A stretch of DNA of 64,000 nucleotides, from assembly GCA_905147135.1 (NCBI GenBank), contig LR990067.1, positions 310,001 to 374,000 on the forward strand. Direction: 5' to 3'. A model generated the notes under the pieces. The model had not been told where the DNA came from, made no database searches, and saw only the letters and a list, made by a program, of their open reading frames with translations. Of this stretch, positions 1 to 13,500 are shown piece by piece; within the stretch, counting starts at the first letter, position 1; each line of letters starts with the position of its first letter. Position numbers and translations under genes: made by a program. This DNA comes from Blastobasis lacticolella (taxonomy: Eukaryota; Arthropoda; Insecta; Lepidoptera; Blastobasidae).

Positions 1-834
1 CCATCTCACTAAGTTTATAACATCAGAATTAGTCTGACAAGTGCATCCTTACAACTTGTAACTAAATTGGTCGCTAACTGTGCGGTTCCAACAGAACTTT
101 CTTCCACACAGGCTGTAAAATGAAGTACCTACTGGAGAGGTTTTCCCTGGAGAGTACAACATATAGTTGGGTGAAAAGGTTTTTAGGGGCTCGAAAACGT
201 GTATGTACTTTTGGGTTTCATTTAGTGCCTAACTCATAGTCTATTTACCTAAATTAATAACAATATTAACAGTTCGACACCAAGCGAGTGGTTCGTAAGT
301 AATTTCCCCTATGTGAGAAGCAAAGCCTTTATTCAAATATTAATTTTTTCTGAGTCTGGTGCCCGCTTATTCAAAATGTTTTAAGTGTATTCAGAGAAGG
401 TTTGTTAGTAACTTGTGCTTTCACCTATATGAGGAGTATCACTCTGAGCATTACCTAGACGTGTGTAGAGACATTATTTAGTTCCGCTCGTGGAACGTCG
501 TGAGATCGCAGCCTTTAGTATTTTTATTATTCCACCGGCATTATTTATCGTCCTGAGCTTCTCTCTAAATTAAATTTATCTGTACCCGTAAGGAATCTAC
601 GTCTCCCTCAACACTGTTTCTAGTAACTATACTCAAAATACATTTCTCTAGCGTGCTTGTAGGAACTTCAATAACTTAGCAGCTTGGAGACTGATATAAA
701 ACTTAATTTGATACATAAGTGGGAGGGCTTGGTGTTATTGGTGGTGAAACTAACAGCACAATTATTGGTATAGTTTGGTAGTGAGATAAATTTAAATTTA
801 GTTTATATATAGCATGTATTATAGTAGTATTAAT
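1..834. other. AT-rich sequence, no gene seen
   Basis: A 39-codon ORF at 120-239 follows a CCACACAG acceptor-like site but has no supporting partner. The missing first protease exon may be here or outside the window. Confidence 0.4.
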
Positions 835-1018
835 CGTTTTCTTATGTCGTACGGTACGCAAACAGGCAAGCGGGCCACCTGATTGAAAGTGATCACCACT
901 GCCTATAGACATTAGTAATATCGAGGGTATCGCCAATGCGTTGCCCACCTCTATAACACGTTACTCTGGCAGCAAAATGGCAAATTTTCCTCCACTGCCA
1001 AAGCCACAAAGCTGGTAT
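835..1018 (-). mobile_element. Short retroposon F, 3' fragment
   Basis: On the - strand it matches 50120-50290: CTTTGGCAGTGGAG, TTTTGCTGCCAGAG, GAGGTGGGCAACGCATTGG, then the GGTGGCCCGCTTGCCTGTTTG tail. Confidence 0.58.
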
Positions 1019-1063
1019 TGTACTAGTTGTAGTAATACTGTAGTATCGTATTAGTTTAAAGTG

Positions 1064-1108
1064 GTTGATACACTTCTACCGATTTATTATCGGTAGAAGT
1101 GTATCAAC
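1064..1108. repeat. Fold-back 1: perfect 20-bp inverted repeat, 5-nt loop
   Basis: Arms 1064-1083 and 1089-1108 are exact reverse complements around TTATT. It lies 135 bp before protease exon a. Confidence 0.85.
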
Positions 1109-1243
1109 AGATTCTTATATTTGTATTCCAAAATCTATCAGCGAAGACCTGGCTTTCTGTTTCGTAAGAATATTAATATTATGTTGTCGAATGGCTGTTG
1201 AGCTTCTAAATAAAATAAAATAAATAAATTATTATTATTGCAG

Positions 1244-1512
1244 GTTGACATATTTATTATTGAGCGTTAGGAGCGATAGGTTAAGGAAAAAAATTCAGTG
1301 GGTCGGCGTTACTAATTCGCTAAAAGTGTGGCCTTCGTATTCAACTTTTGGATTTGGAAGACCTCCCTACTACAAAGGTCATAATTGGTTTGTAGAAAAT
1401 TGGGCCTGGAACCCGTCTTTCGGATGGATGCCTTGGTTTGACGCCATCCACGAACCGCTTAAGCTTACCACTCCGTTCCCGCAATATATCGACGGCACTG
1501 CAGTGCCTCATG
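1244..1512 (+). CDS. Protease-homolog exon a (aromatic-rich N-terminal region)
   Basis: The exon follows a TTATTATTGCAG acceptor (phase 2) and ends at a GTGAGT donor (phase 1). It encodes about 89 residues very rich in Trp, Phe, Tyr, Pro and Gly, with blocks such as WPSYSTFGFGRPPYY and NPSFGWMPWFDAIHE. The opening LTYLLLSV could be the tail of a signal peptide split by the upstream intron. I do not recognise the region. The exon needs an earlier exon supplying two bases of its first codon. Confidence 0.6.
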
Positions 1513-4500
1513 GTGAGTAAACGCCACAAATAACCAGTAACAGTCCACTGTTGGACATAAGTCACATTAGGTACCTACCCGACTTAATAAAGAAATTAAT
1601 TTTGAGAAAAGCCAACATGTCCTCGTGATGGAGCATTTCATCGCATGCCTGCATAGAAACAGCCTGTTCTCTCTAGCCTTGAAGATGTTCAGATTATAAT
1701 GCTCAGGGAACATACTCTCAGGCAACTTGAACTACTGGTAGATTAAACCACAGATATCTATAAAACGGAGCAACTGTCGTTTTTTATAAGAAATAAAAAG
1801 GGTACAAGATGACTTTTTAGAATATCAAAGAATTTGGACATCAGTCCCGTTAGGTAATCTGTCATTGCAGACACGAATAAAATAAGGAGTAAATTAAACT
1901 GTTTCGGCACCATCACCATTTTTTTTGCAGATAGCATTACGTTTTTATTTATTACCTCTACCAAATACCTGTTCTCCATGTAAAACTCGGCAAAAAAAAT
2001 GTTTACTGAAGTCTTAGTCCATACTTTGTTAGTAATTACAGTAACTTAAATAACTAGGTATGTTAGTGTGAAATGCATGTATTAATAAATTCGGTAGGTA
2101 CAATCAGTTATCGGTGATCGACGTCCCGGCTACATGGACATGTGTTTAAGATCGGGCAATCAGTTTTAGAATAGTGTTATCGCTTCCCCGCACTCTTCTC
2201 AAAAATGAAGAGACTCGCTTGCGCACCACCGGGATGACCAGTTGTGGGTCGCACGCGGAAGCCCCAAGAACACCCTAAATCCATTATTGTATTGTACTCG
2301 GAGTGCGTTGTAAGCCCTCTGTGAATAATTGAACACTGCACGTGACCCCTGGGTGTTGCAAAGAGTGCAGCAGAAATTGCTTGGTGGTAGGGCCTCGGCC
2401 CGCATGGCTAGCGACCACCCACGGAGATGCATCTGCATGGCGCTAAGCAGCCCATGAGCATGAGCATGTGTTCCGTCAGAGTACTCCGTGAGCCATTCCC
2501 CCTCGTCCGAGTGCTGAAATATTTGTAGGTCCTAGTTGTGTGTAGGACATGTTAGGGGGTGGGCGTGACAGGTTGGCGCGGGGGCCAGGGAGACCCGATA
2601 AAACGGCTCGTCGCTGGCCGCCCGTGAGTTAGTAGGCAACACTAGGGGAGTCCAATGCGTTGCTCGACTCTGAAAAGACCTCTAATATACCTCTTGAACG
2701 ATCTCATGTCAAAGTCCAAAGGAAACACTGTGGCTGGGAGCTCATTCCACATCCGAATCGTTCGAGCGAGAAACGTTCTTTAAAATATTCGCGTGGTGAA
2801 AAACAGAGGGTCTACGTAGTGGGGATGAGTACCCAGCCCCAGCGGGTGGTGCGATGGCGGAATTGTGCTGTGGGCACCAGATCGAAAAGTTCCTCGGAAC
2901 ACTCCCCATTGTACAACTGATAGAACACACACAGGGAGCCAAAGTCCCTTCGGTTAGCCAGTGGTTCTAACTTGCTTGTTTGTATGGGATCGTCGACAAT
3001 TCGTACGGCGCGTCTCTATACGGAGTCCAGAGGATTAAGCAGGTCGGCAGTTTCGCCGGCCCTAAGATGGGAATAATACTCCATATGAGGCCGCACCTGT
3101 ACCTTGTACAGCAGCAGCCGCTGCCCTAGAGTGAAGTATCGCCTGGACCGGTTAAGAACTCCAAGCTTTTTCGAAGCCAGTTTGGCCTTACCTTCTAGGT
3201 AACTCCGGAATCGCACGTTATCCGATATGTCGACACCAAGGATCCCGATACTTTTTGAGATGGAAAGGGGTGTTCCTTGACAAAAGGATCCTTTTTGGCG
3301 GAAATGTGCAGACCTGTGTCTTTGAGAGGTTGAATTCCACTAGGTTCAGTTTGCCCCACTGAGCAACTTGTGTTAGTCAGAGATAAAGTGTCAGAGATAA
3401 AATACTCCAAGGAGTATTTTATCTCTGACACAAGTTTTATTCGGCTTTCCGACACAACGGAACGTGGGGTATTTGCCAGTATGACGAGCATCTCCAGTAC
3501 TGTTATCTGCTTAGCAATGAATACTGGGAATGTTCAGCATCGATATGCAGAAGACACAGTGTGGGAGATAGCACTGAACCTCGGGTACTCCAGCATTTAT
3601 AGTCTTGGTATCAGAGCAGCATCCATCGACAACGAATTGGATATTCTGTCCACACAAAAAGCTGGATACCCAATTGCGGAGCCCCTCGGGGATACTGTAC
3701 TTCGGAAGTTTTGTAAGCAGTGCAGTTCGGCAGCCTCAGCTTACCGGTGTGTTAGATACACAAGAAGATCACCAGGTGAGCGATCATGGCGGAAGCCATA
3801 TTGACGGTCACTGATCAGCTATCGATCCTCGAGGTATCCAAGGAGCTGGTTATTGATGACCCGCTCCATCACCTTAGAGAGCAAGGAGGTTACCGCTATA
3901 GGCCTGTAATTTGATGGGTCTGAATTGTTACCCTTCTTGGGTATCGGATGCACATGGGCTAGCTTCCACGAAGACGGCACCGTTCCAGAGTTGTAGGAAA
4001 GCTTGAATAGGCGCATTAACACGGGAGACAACTCGGGAGCATATTTATTGAGAACGATAACCGGAATGCGATCAGGTCGACTAGACTTCCAGATGTCTAG
4101 GGAGAGACGCACACGTCGTATGATTTTTTGGGTGAAACAAACCTCGGACATTTTACCTTCACACCGCGGGATGGTAGGTGGTGCAGCTCTAGAGTTGAGT
4201 TATGAGCAAAGAGATTACCCAAGAGATGGCATATCTAAAATATTTAAAAATATATAATAGACTTCTATAATTTTTTACAGCTTTAGCATATTTAACAATA
4301 ATCAATTTGGATTTCGAAAAGCTAAAAATACCACAATGGCAACATACAAAACATATAGGATGACATAAACAACAAACGACATTGCGTGGGACTATATCTA
4401 AATCTAGTGTCAGTCATAGCATACTATTAACTCAACTAGAAAATCTGGGTATAAGAGGAAATACTTAAAGCCTAATAAAGACCTACCTAGAAGGCAGAAC

Positions 4501-7500
4501 TCAGTTAACAGTAATAGATACATAAAATAAAATTACAAAAACTATCGAACAAATATATTCTAACACAATGACCGTCCATTAGGTGTTCCACAAGGAAGTT
4601 TGCTAGGACCGTTGCTATTCTTAGTGTATGTCAATGAGCTGCCACTGCTAACAGTTTTCTTTTTAGCCAGCACAATAAATAATAAATAAATAAAATAAAA
4701 TTCATTTATTTTAGATTGTGTTGGTATTAAAGGTGATATATCTTATATATATCTTAAGATATAAATTAGGTAGAGCTCGTCTAAGCTGAAATGACGCTCG
4801 CTACTATCGCATTCACGCACACAAGCAAATTTAATTGGTCAATCAGTTGCCGGTAAGACTTAACGTAGGAGCACGCGTCGTTCGATTGGAGCAGTTGACG
4901 CTCCCACACAGATGAAGTGTCGTTATTAATATTTGCACTCACACATAGAAATCAACAAACTTGAGCGTGCGCAGAAGACGTACGAGAATACCGAAAAAAT
5001 TATTGTAACTATAACTTAAAACACGCACTCACATACACACACACACGCGCTAACATACACACACACACATGTACAGAAAGTACAGATTAGTTATGACACA
5101 ACAGGCACTACTTATCTCTAAAAGAAATCTCTTCCAGTAGGCCTACAAAAGAGATATGTGAAAATTAAAGCAGATAAGACGTGCACAATGACTATAATTA
5201 TAATACTATAAATAAATACATACATAAAATTCTATACTTACTATACTAATATACCATAAAAATAAAATAAATATATACCATAACAACTAATACAATATAA
5301 CATAAAGGCATTGAGAATACCGAATTACATCTAGGCACACTGGGAAAGATAGTATTCTTTCACACGTTTTTTAAAAATATGTATTGACTGACTATCCCGC
5401 ACTTCGTGTGGGAGAGAATTCCACAGCCGGGCTGCATGAACAGTGAAGGAATAGGAGAGGAAATCGGAACTGTGAGTAGGAATTGAAAGCGACGATCTTA
5501 AGGCCTTGCCACACACAAAGCTCGGCGCGAGCGCGGCTCGGGCGCGGCGCGATGCTGGCGCGTTGCCTAGGCAACGATCGCACCGCGCTCGCGCCGCGCT
5601 GTCGTTGCCTAGCAACTATCGCGCCGCGCTGTCGTTGCCTAGCAAATATCGCACCGCGCTCGCGCCGAGCTCACGCCACGCCGGCACCGCGCCGCCAGGG
5701 GTGGACTAACGAACAAAGCGGGAAAGGCGGCCTGCCCCGGGCCTCTGGTCCAGGGGGGCCTCCAAACGTCTCCAAGTTGCCTTGATCAAATCCTATACAA
5801 GGCTTTAAAATATGCTTAGAACATATCGAAGAGGTGGTTCGGAGTTGTGACAGGGGCGTAGCTATCGCCGTATCACTATTCAAACAGAATTAAGATCAGG
5901 GTCGAGGACCCCCTCCGCCAAAGAAGTAATTTTAACTAAATAAATAAAAACACTTAAACATACAAATGTGAACTGAATAAAAAGCTTGTAAAATTACATC
6001 AAACTTCTTAAACTGGGGGCCTTATAAAGGTTGTCCGCCGTGGGCCTCTGATGGACTTAGTCCGGTACTGCCGGCGTCGCGCCAACAAAGTGTTGCCAAT
6101 GCAGGCTATTTATCGCCATTTGGGGTATTCGAGATTAAAATTAGCGACGAAAAAATTGTAATGGTGAATTGTTTAGGCTATCTCAGGCTTTGGGCCAAGG
6201 TACATAAATAAACATAATCTAAACCCGACGGTTTCGCGGATGATTGTGGGTTCCAAGTACATTTACCTACTATAATAGGACCACGATTAGTCCGAATCAA
6301 CTGACAGTGGTAGAAAATATAAAATGTGGATATGGCAATATCTATTGGATAATCTGTCCTTGTCAGTCATTGTCCATTATTATTTAGGCGATCCGCACAC
6401 TGGAACGCAGCACCGTACAGTTGTGCGTGAGGTGCGTTAGTGCGTGACATAAAGTTATTTGAGCTGTCATCGGTTTCTATGGAAATTACTCATAGACGAA
6501 CACACTGACAACACATCCACGCGCGTTCGTGCGGATCCGTAGTTTTTTTCTTTGCAACATTTGACACGGGCTGCGGGTCAGATAAGTTTTTGGCGCTGTA
6601 CTTTCCACATAAAAAGGCGTCAAATAGGCCGCTGCTGTGAAGTGAGGTCTCTAGGATTGTCAAATAGGTATTCCGTTACTCAGTTCTCAAATTATTTTTC
6701 GCCTAAATAATATAATTTTATGAAAAGATTATAACAATTTGGAGAATTCCTAAATTTTTTATTGTATATAAAACAATATAAAAATTATACATATTTCCAA
6801 ATTTCGCCAGAATGAACGCTGCGCTCCAATGTGCCAATCGCCTCAACAATATTTTTCAAGTCTGTCAAATTATTTGTTATGACTTTTATGAATGACGTTC
6901 TATGACGGATAAAAGACATAGCATTAGTTGCCATACCGAAATTTTTTTTTTTTAAAGCGATTCGGTCTTAGCGTGGTCCTACTATACTGCTCTTGCTGAC
7001 ACTAGCACCCATAGAGCTATACATCTTGATGCGGTTGAACGAACAAATAACTCTGACGGTTACCGTAGTCAATAAAACAGCGCCGTCTACAGTGCCACAA
7101 AAATGTCTGACCGGGTAACAGCATCGCTGTTGTTGGCATTGACATAACATTTCAAAACGGCAACACTTAGTTCCGGTTTTGGCCACCGGATCGAATAGGT
7201 TTGTCAACAATCTTGTCTAGCCGCCAGATATAACATTGTTAACGCGTACAAGAATTTGTATGGACAGTGGTAACCATTCCAATAGCTATGTTTATTTATT
7301 TATTTATTTATTAATCCTTACAATATTTCGTACATTCTGTCTTACTTATAGTTACCCTGCCAAACTGCATAACAGTTTGTTGGCAATGGTGTTTCTCTCG
7401 TAATACAATCCGGATAACGCTTACAACTGGTTAACAAATTCATCACTTAGTTTTACTTACACAACCAACTTGTAATCCTGTGCATACACAATAAGTGGAG

Positions 7501-10500
7501 CCATACAGATAGTTCATTACATACTCATATACTACACCACTATACACCCCGGGACGGGTCCCAAGGTATACAACGGTGCAACACATGATCATGAATACCG
7601 TGCGACGGTTGCTCATTGGGTGGACCCAACGAGCAACCGGCACACAGCACTGCATAGGTACAAATCTGTGAATGTCTTTAACTCACACAAGCAACCCATA
7701 TGAGCTAGTCTTGAGCATATATAATAATAAATAGAGCCATACAGATAGATCATTACATACCCATATATTACACCACTATACACCCCGGGACGGGTCCCAA
7801 GGTATACAACGGTGCAACACACAAGCATGAATACCGTGCGACGGCTGCTCATTGGGTGGGCCCAACGAGCAACCGCCACACAGCACCACGCAGATACACC
7901 TCTGTACATGTCTTTTACTTACACAACCAACCCACATGAGCTAATCTTGTGCATAATGTGACGTCGATCCAGAAATGTACACTGTTGTTTAACAAAATCT
8001 TTATTTTAATGATATTTTCACAATATGTTTTAGAAAATATATGTATTTAATATAAATATGCAATTGATATAGCTTCAGGTGGCACAACAGTTTAAGTCGC
8101 AAGTCCGAGCGCGAATGAATTACTCAGCACTGTCGACTGGCCTCACGTGGTCTTCCCCGCCACTGCTGCTACTGCGGTGTGGTGGGGCGAGCCAGTGTGG
8201 CCAGCCAACAGAATTTAATAGAATAGTTTTAAATCGATATGATCGACATCGATACAACCGAAGAAACTGTATCGATGTCGGTTATTTATTTGGAGGATTT
8301 GTAATATTTGTAACAGCTCGGCCATCCGATCATCAACGAGTGCCCTCGTTGTATTAAAGTAATAGAACTCATAAATTATCAAATATTGATTGAATATATA
8401 TACATTGTAATTAAGTAGCTATTTGTAACATAGTCTTAATTTTTAAACATCAAAAGGATAATGAATTTACTCTAATATTAAGTAAACTAACTACTGACAA
8501 TAACATATGGAGTTTAAGTAAGTACTTAATTATTCTATAAATATGTAACTTCAATTTAAAGCATCATTATATTACCACTAAAATTTTGTTTTTGTTTAAT
8601 ACAGCAATTATTATTTTGTATGTTTAATCTCTAAGTAATAGTTCATACTGTTGCAAATCACAGCTTAAACACTAATAACTTGGGCGGTACATCATTGCAC
8701 CCGGCTTGCCCAATCGCTTTTATCTCTTAAGTAACAGTTCATACTGTTACAAATCATTAACAACATACTGTTTCTCATTGGGCGGTACATCATTGTACCC
8801 GGCTTGCCCACAATATGCTGTATTCCTTGCCAAATGTTGACTTATGTATTATCATTAACACATATTCCAACAAGTGGACTTCATCCCTTCCTTATTAATC
8901 ACAACATACTGTTTCTCCTTGGGCGGTACATCATTGCACCCGGCTTGCCCACAATATGTTGTGTTCCTTGCCATATGTTAACTTATGCATTTATCATTAA
9001 CGCATAATCCAACAAATGAACTTATATATCTATAATAATAATTTTACAAATCAACTATCTACTATATCTCTACATAATCCAATATTTATACGTATATTAT
9101 ATTAATACGTATTTCAACAAATTGATTTAATCACTTCCATAAAATTAATTTAGTTATAATTCATGACATAGGTGCCGCGTGAGAAGTTCCCATATTTGAT
9201 TGATCATTATTGTCGTTATCGTCATTATTGGAATTATTTTCTCCATCACTATCTGACATGGTCCTAAAACTAAGCCATGGATGTATTTTATCTGCCGCTA
9301 TTATAGCTTCATAACGTCGTCCCTTTCTCGATAAAGGGGTATCCTCTACTAGATAACGATCGTTGGGAAGAATCTTCAAGATTCTATAAGGACCTTGTAA
9401 CTTTGGCTCTAGTTTCTTAGATTGCCCGCTGCCTGATGCAATAGCCCTTATAATTCTTACTAAGTCTCCTTCCTTATACTGTCTTGCTTTCTTTTTGTTA
9501 CTATCATATCTCTTTTTACTAATTTCAGCTTGCTTTTGCATCAGACAACTGGCTTCAGCTCTCACATCCGCAATGTCACCATCAATCGAGGCACCACTTA
9601 CATCAGAAGCTATTTCATTCATTATACCTTGTGAAGGGTTCGAAACCCTGTGTCCAAACAATAGCTCAGTGGGTGTCTTTTTGGTAACATCGTGAATGCT
9701 TGTGTTAATGCCTAGCTGTATATCAGGAAGGAACTGATCCCAAGTTCTAGGGTCCTTTCCGTGAGTCATTGCTCCCAATGATGCCAAAATGGTCCGGTTG
9801 AACCGTTCAACCTGACCATTAGCACGAGGCGTGGCGACGGCATTAAGGATATGTTTTATTCCTAAACCTTGAATAAACGATTTAAATTTCTTGCTAGTGA
9901 AACAGCTGCCCCTATCAGTTATAAGCCGCGTTGGTGTTCCAAAATATCCTATCTGATTCTTTATAACCCTTATGGTTTCCGAAGACTTTGTGCTTTTGAC
10001 AGCTGCTAGAATAATAAATTTTGTAAATGCGTCTATTATTACTAAAATGTAAGCATTTCTTTTCTTACTTCTATTAAACGGACCTACGTGGTCTGCGTGG
10101 ATGGTGTGAAAAGGTTTTTCTACCTTTTCTATTGGATGAAGGTGACCACGAGGTGCGCCAGTAGGTAATTTATGGTGCGCACATTCTAGACACGAACTGA
10201 CATACTTTTTAATAAAATATCTCATCTTCGGAAACCAATACATAGAGCGAATTCGTTCCAACGTTTTTTCGATACCGAAATGGCCTACGTCATCATGGTT
10301 AGATTTCGCTATTTGCCATCGAGAACCTCTAGGTACTACCCACCTAAGAGTGTTTTCATTTATAACTCTAAATACTCGACCATTTTTTAATTTATAATTT
10401 TGATGAATGTCTATTATGTTTTTAGTTTCTGGGTCCGACAGCACCTCCTTAATACGTCGTACATCATCATCTGAAGATTGAACCGTAGCTATCCAATCTT

Positions 10501-13500
10501 CCGACGTGACATTAAGGACATCGAGAATATGCATCCTTTCTATTTGAGTGTCTACAGGTCCTCGGCTTAGCGCGTCAACGTGCGCCATTCGCTCCCCAGG
10601 TCGATACTCAAAGTCACAATCAAATTCCTGCAGCTGAACCCACCACCGAGCAATCTTTGGAACGAGATCCCTTTTTGTCAATGTCGTACGTAGTGAATTG
10701 CAGTCGGTAATGATTTTGAACTTCAGGCCTAATAAGTATGTTCGAAATTTGTTTAAAGAAGCGATGACAGCTAGTGTTTCCAGCTCAAATGAGTGGAGTT
10801 TCTGTTCGTCTCCCGTCGTTTGGCGGCTGTAATATGCGACGGCCCGCCAACGACCCAGGTCATCCTTTTGCAAGAGGATACCAGCAACTCCTACCTTTGA
10901 AGCATCTGTGTGTAATTGGGTTTCAAGATTCTTATCGTAGAGCGCAAGTATAGGCCTGCTAACCAACCGTTCTTTTATGTTGTTAAACGCCGTCATTTCT
11001 TCATTACCCCATTTCCAAGGTGCGTTCTTTCTCAAAAGTGCCGTCAAAGGTCTTACCACCATAGCGAAACCCTTGACGAACCTCCTGAAGAAGCTCGCTA
11101 ACCCTATAAAACGCCTGACGTCGTGCTGGTTTAATGGTTGCGGGAATTTAGAGACTGCTTCAGTTTTCAAAGAGCCGGGCTTAACACCTTCACCGCTTAT
11201 CTCGAAGCCTAAAAAATCTATTTGATCGAACATGAACTTGCATTTTTTTAATTTTAACGTTAATCCACCCTCCTTTAGTAAAAGAAGTACCTCTTCTAAT
11301 CTTACCATCGCCTCGTCAAATGATCTCGCGGGAATAAGGACATCGTCCATATAAATAACAACATATGGCACCCTCGACTTATTTAAAATCTTATGCATAG
11401 CCCTTTGGAAGACTGACGGTGCATTTGCCAGACCAAACGGCATTCTCGTATATTGATACTGTCCATCCGGTGTGACAAATGCAGTTAGTTCCTGAGATTT
11501 TTCAGATATGGGGATCTGGTAATATCCTGATGCGAGGTCTAGTGATATGAAAATATTATGGCCCGCGAGTTCATCTAAGAGGTCCTCGACCCTAGGCAGT
11601 GGGTAATGCTCGCGTTTCGTACGATTATTTAATGCCCTATAGTCCACGCATAACCGCTTTTCACCACTCTTCTTTCTGACAATTACAATGGGGCTAGCAT
11701 ACGGTGAAGCAGACTCTTTAATAATACCATACTCTAACATTTCGGATATCATGTGGCGCACATCCTCCTTCTCTGAATAAGATAACCTATACGGCCTATA
11801 CACTACAGGATCTTTATTGGTAAGTTGGATATCCATCTCTGTTACAGTCGTGAAACCTAGATCCTGTAAACTAGCAGAAAAGCAAGATTTATATTTAAGA
11901 AGCAAGCATTTTAATCTTTCCTGTTGCGCCATGTTAATTCCGTCTCCTACAATAGGTTCAAAATCTAACTCCTTGAAATTTTCATCGGACCTGACATCAA
12001 ATACACATTTAAAATTATCATCGAATCTGCCCCGAGTTATTAGTTGATCTTTTTTAAATAGAACGTCATTGCTACTTAAATTGTAAACTAAGATCAGACC
12101 CTCGTTGTTGTTTATTAAGTATGCCCCAGGAAATAAATAGTACTCTGAGCCTTGTGGGCCACGTACGCAGCAGTGAACACAGACATTACCATTAAAAGTT
12201 TTATCGGATTTTACTGGCACAGGCTTGATTTCGCCTGGCTTGATACTAATATCGTTTTTGCTGACTAAATGCACCTTCCCATGGTTAACTCTGCCAAATT
12301 TTAATATATCGTTAGTTTTAATTACCTTAATGTTAGGTCTCTCGGTGAATGTGTGACCGAGTAGTACCGGAAAGTTTATGAGGTTATCATTGACAATTAA
12401 TATTTCGACGTTATCCTCGATTACGTCTTGTACTTTTATATTAACAAACGCGTTGCCCGTTGGATAGTACGGTATATTGCCCAGACCTCTCAATTGTGGT
12501 AAATTATCTGTTGACCACACAATCCCTAACCTTATAGCTTCAGATACGCGCATTAACGTGCATTCACTACCTAAGTCAACGTGACATTGAACTTCGTAAC
12601 CATTTACGGTTATTGGAAAGGTATAAATACTTGGCATCGTCCTACTACACACATTAAGCACACTCTTTTCCTTTTCAGAAGGCTTATTTGATACATCAAA
12701 TTTTGTACATGCGTTCGCCAAGTGACCCAACAAGTGACACCTGGTACACTTTAATAAAGGTTTACTGCATCGAAAACTAGGATGACCAGTTTCCTTACAA
12801 TTAAAGCATACTATGCTTGCAGTATCAGTTCTACTAGTTTTGTGGGTACCTTTACCAGTACCAGTGCTACCTGCGATGGGTCGCTTGTCTCTTCCTAATT
12901 TATCAGAATCCCTAGGTACACCAGGCCTTATAGTTTTAAAGAATTTGAGTAACTGTTCAGGTTCCACAAACTGGGCAGCTTGTGCTCCTAAACGTATACC
13001 CCTATCTTCTATTCCGAAAACTAAACAATCCACTGCTTCTTTCCCGTGGATCTTACACCTATTGAGTAAGTTAATCTTGGCATAGAAGTACAGTTCGGGC
13101 GACTCGCCGAATCGCAACTTTTTATTCAACATATCAGTTAATAATTCGCCATAATTCTGACTGGACGGAAAAGATTCCAAAAGTTTTGTTTTCCACTCAT
13201 CCCATGTATACATTATAGAGGGTAGACTTTGGTACCAAGTCTTTGCTATACCACTAAGTTTAGGCAAAGCGTAATGTATAACTTGCTTTTCCGTCCATTC
13301 ATATATTTGCCTACATTCATCAACTTTCGAGAGCCATGAGCTAATAGTTTGTTCCTTGACCATTGGATCAAATTCTGGGACTACATTCTGTACAGATGGG
13401 AACCTCTCACTAGCACTAGATTTCATGGACTTAATTGCACCTAAAAATGATTCTATCAAAGAAACATCCTCATATCTACCTCGGTCAGTTAAGTCATGAT

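Noticed and set aside
1064..1108. microRNA precursor
   Set aside because: The stem is only 20 bp with a 5-nt loop, too short for a Drosha substrate, and perfectly paired.
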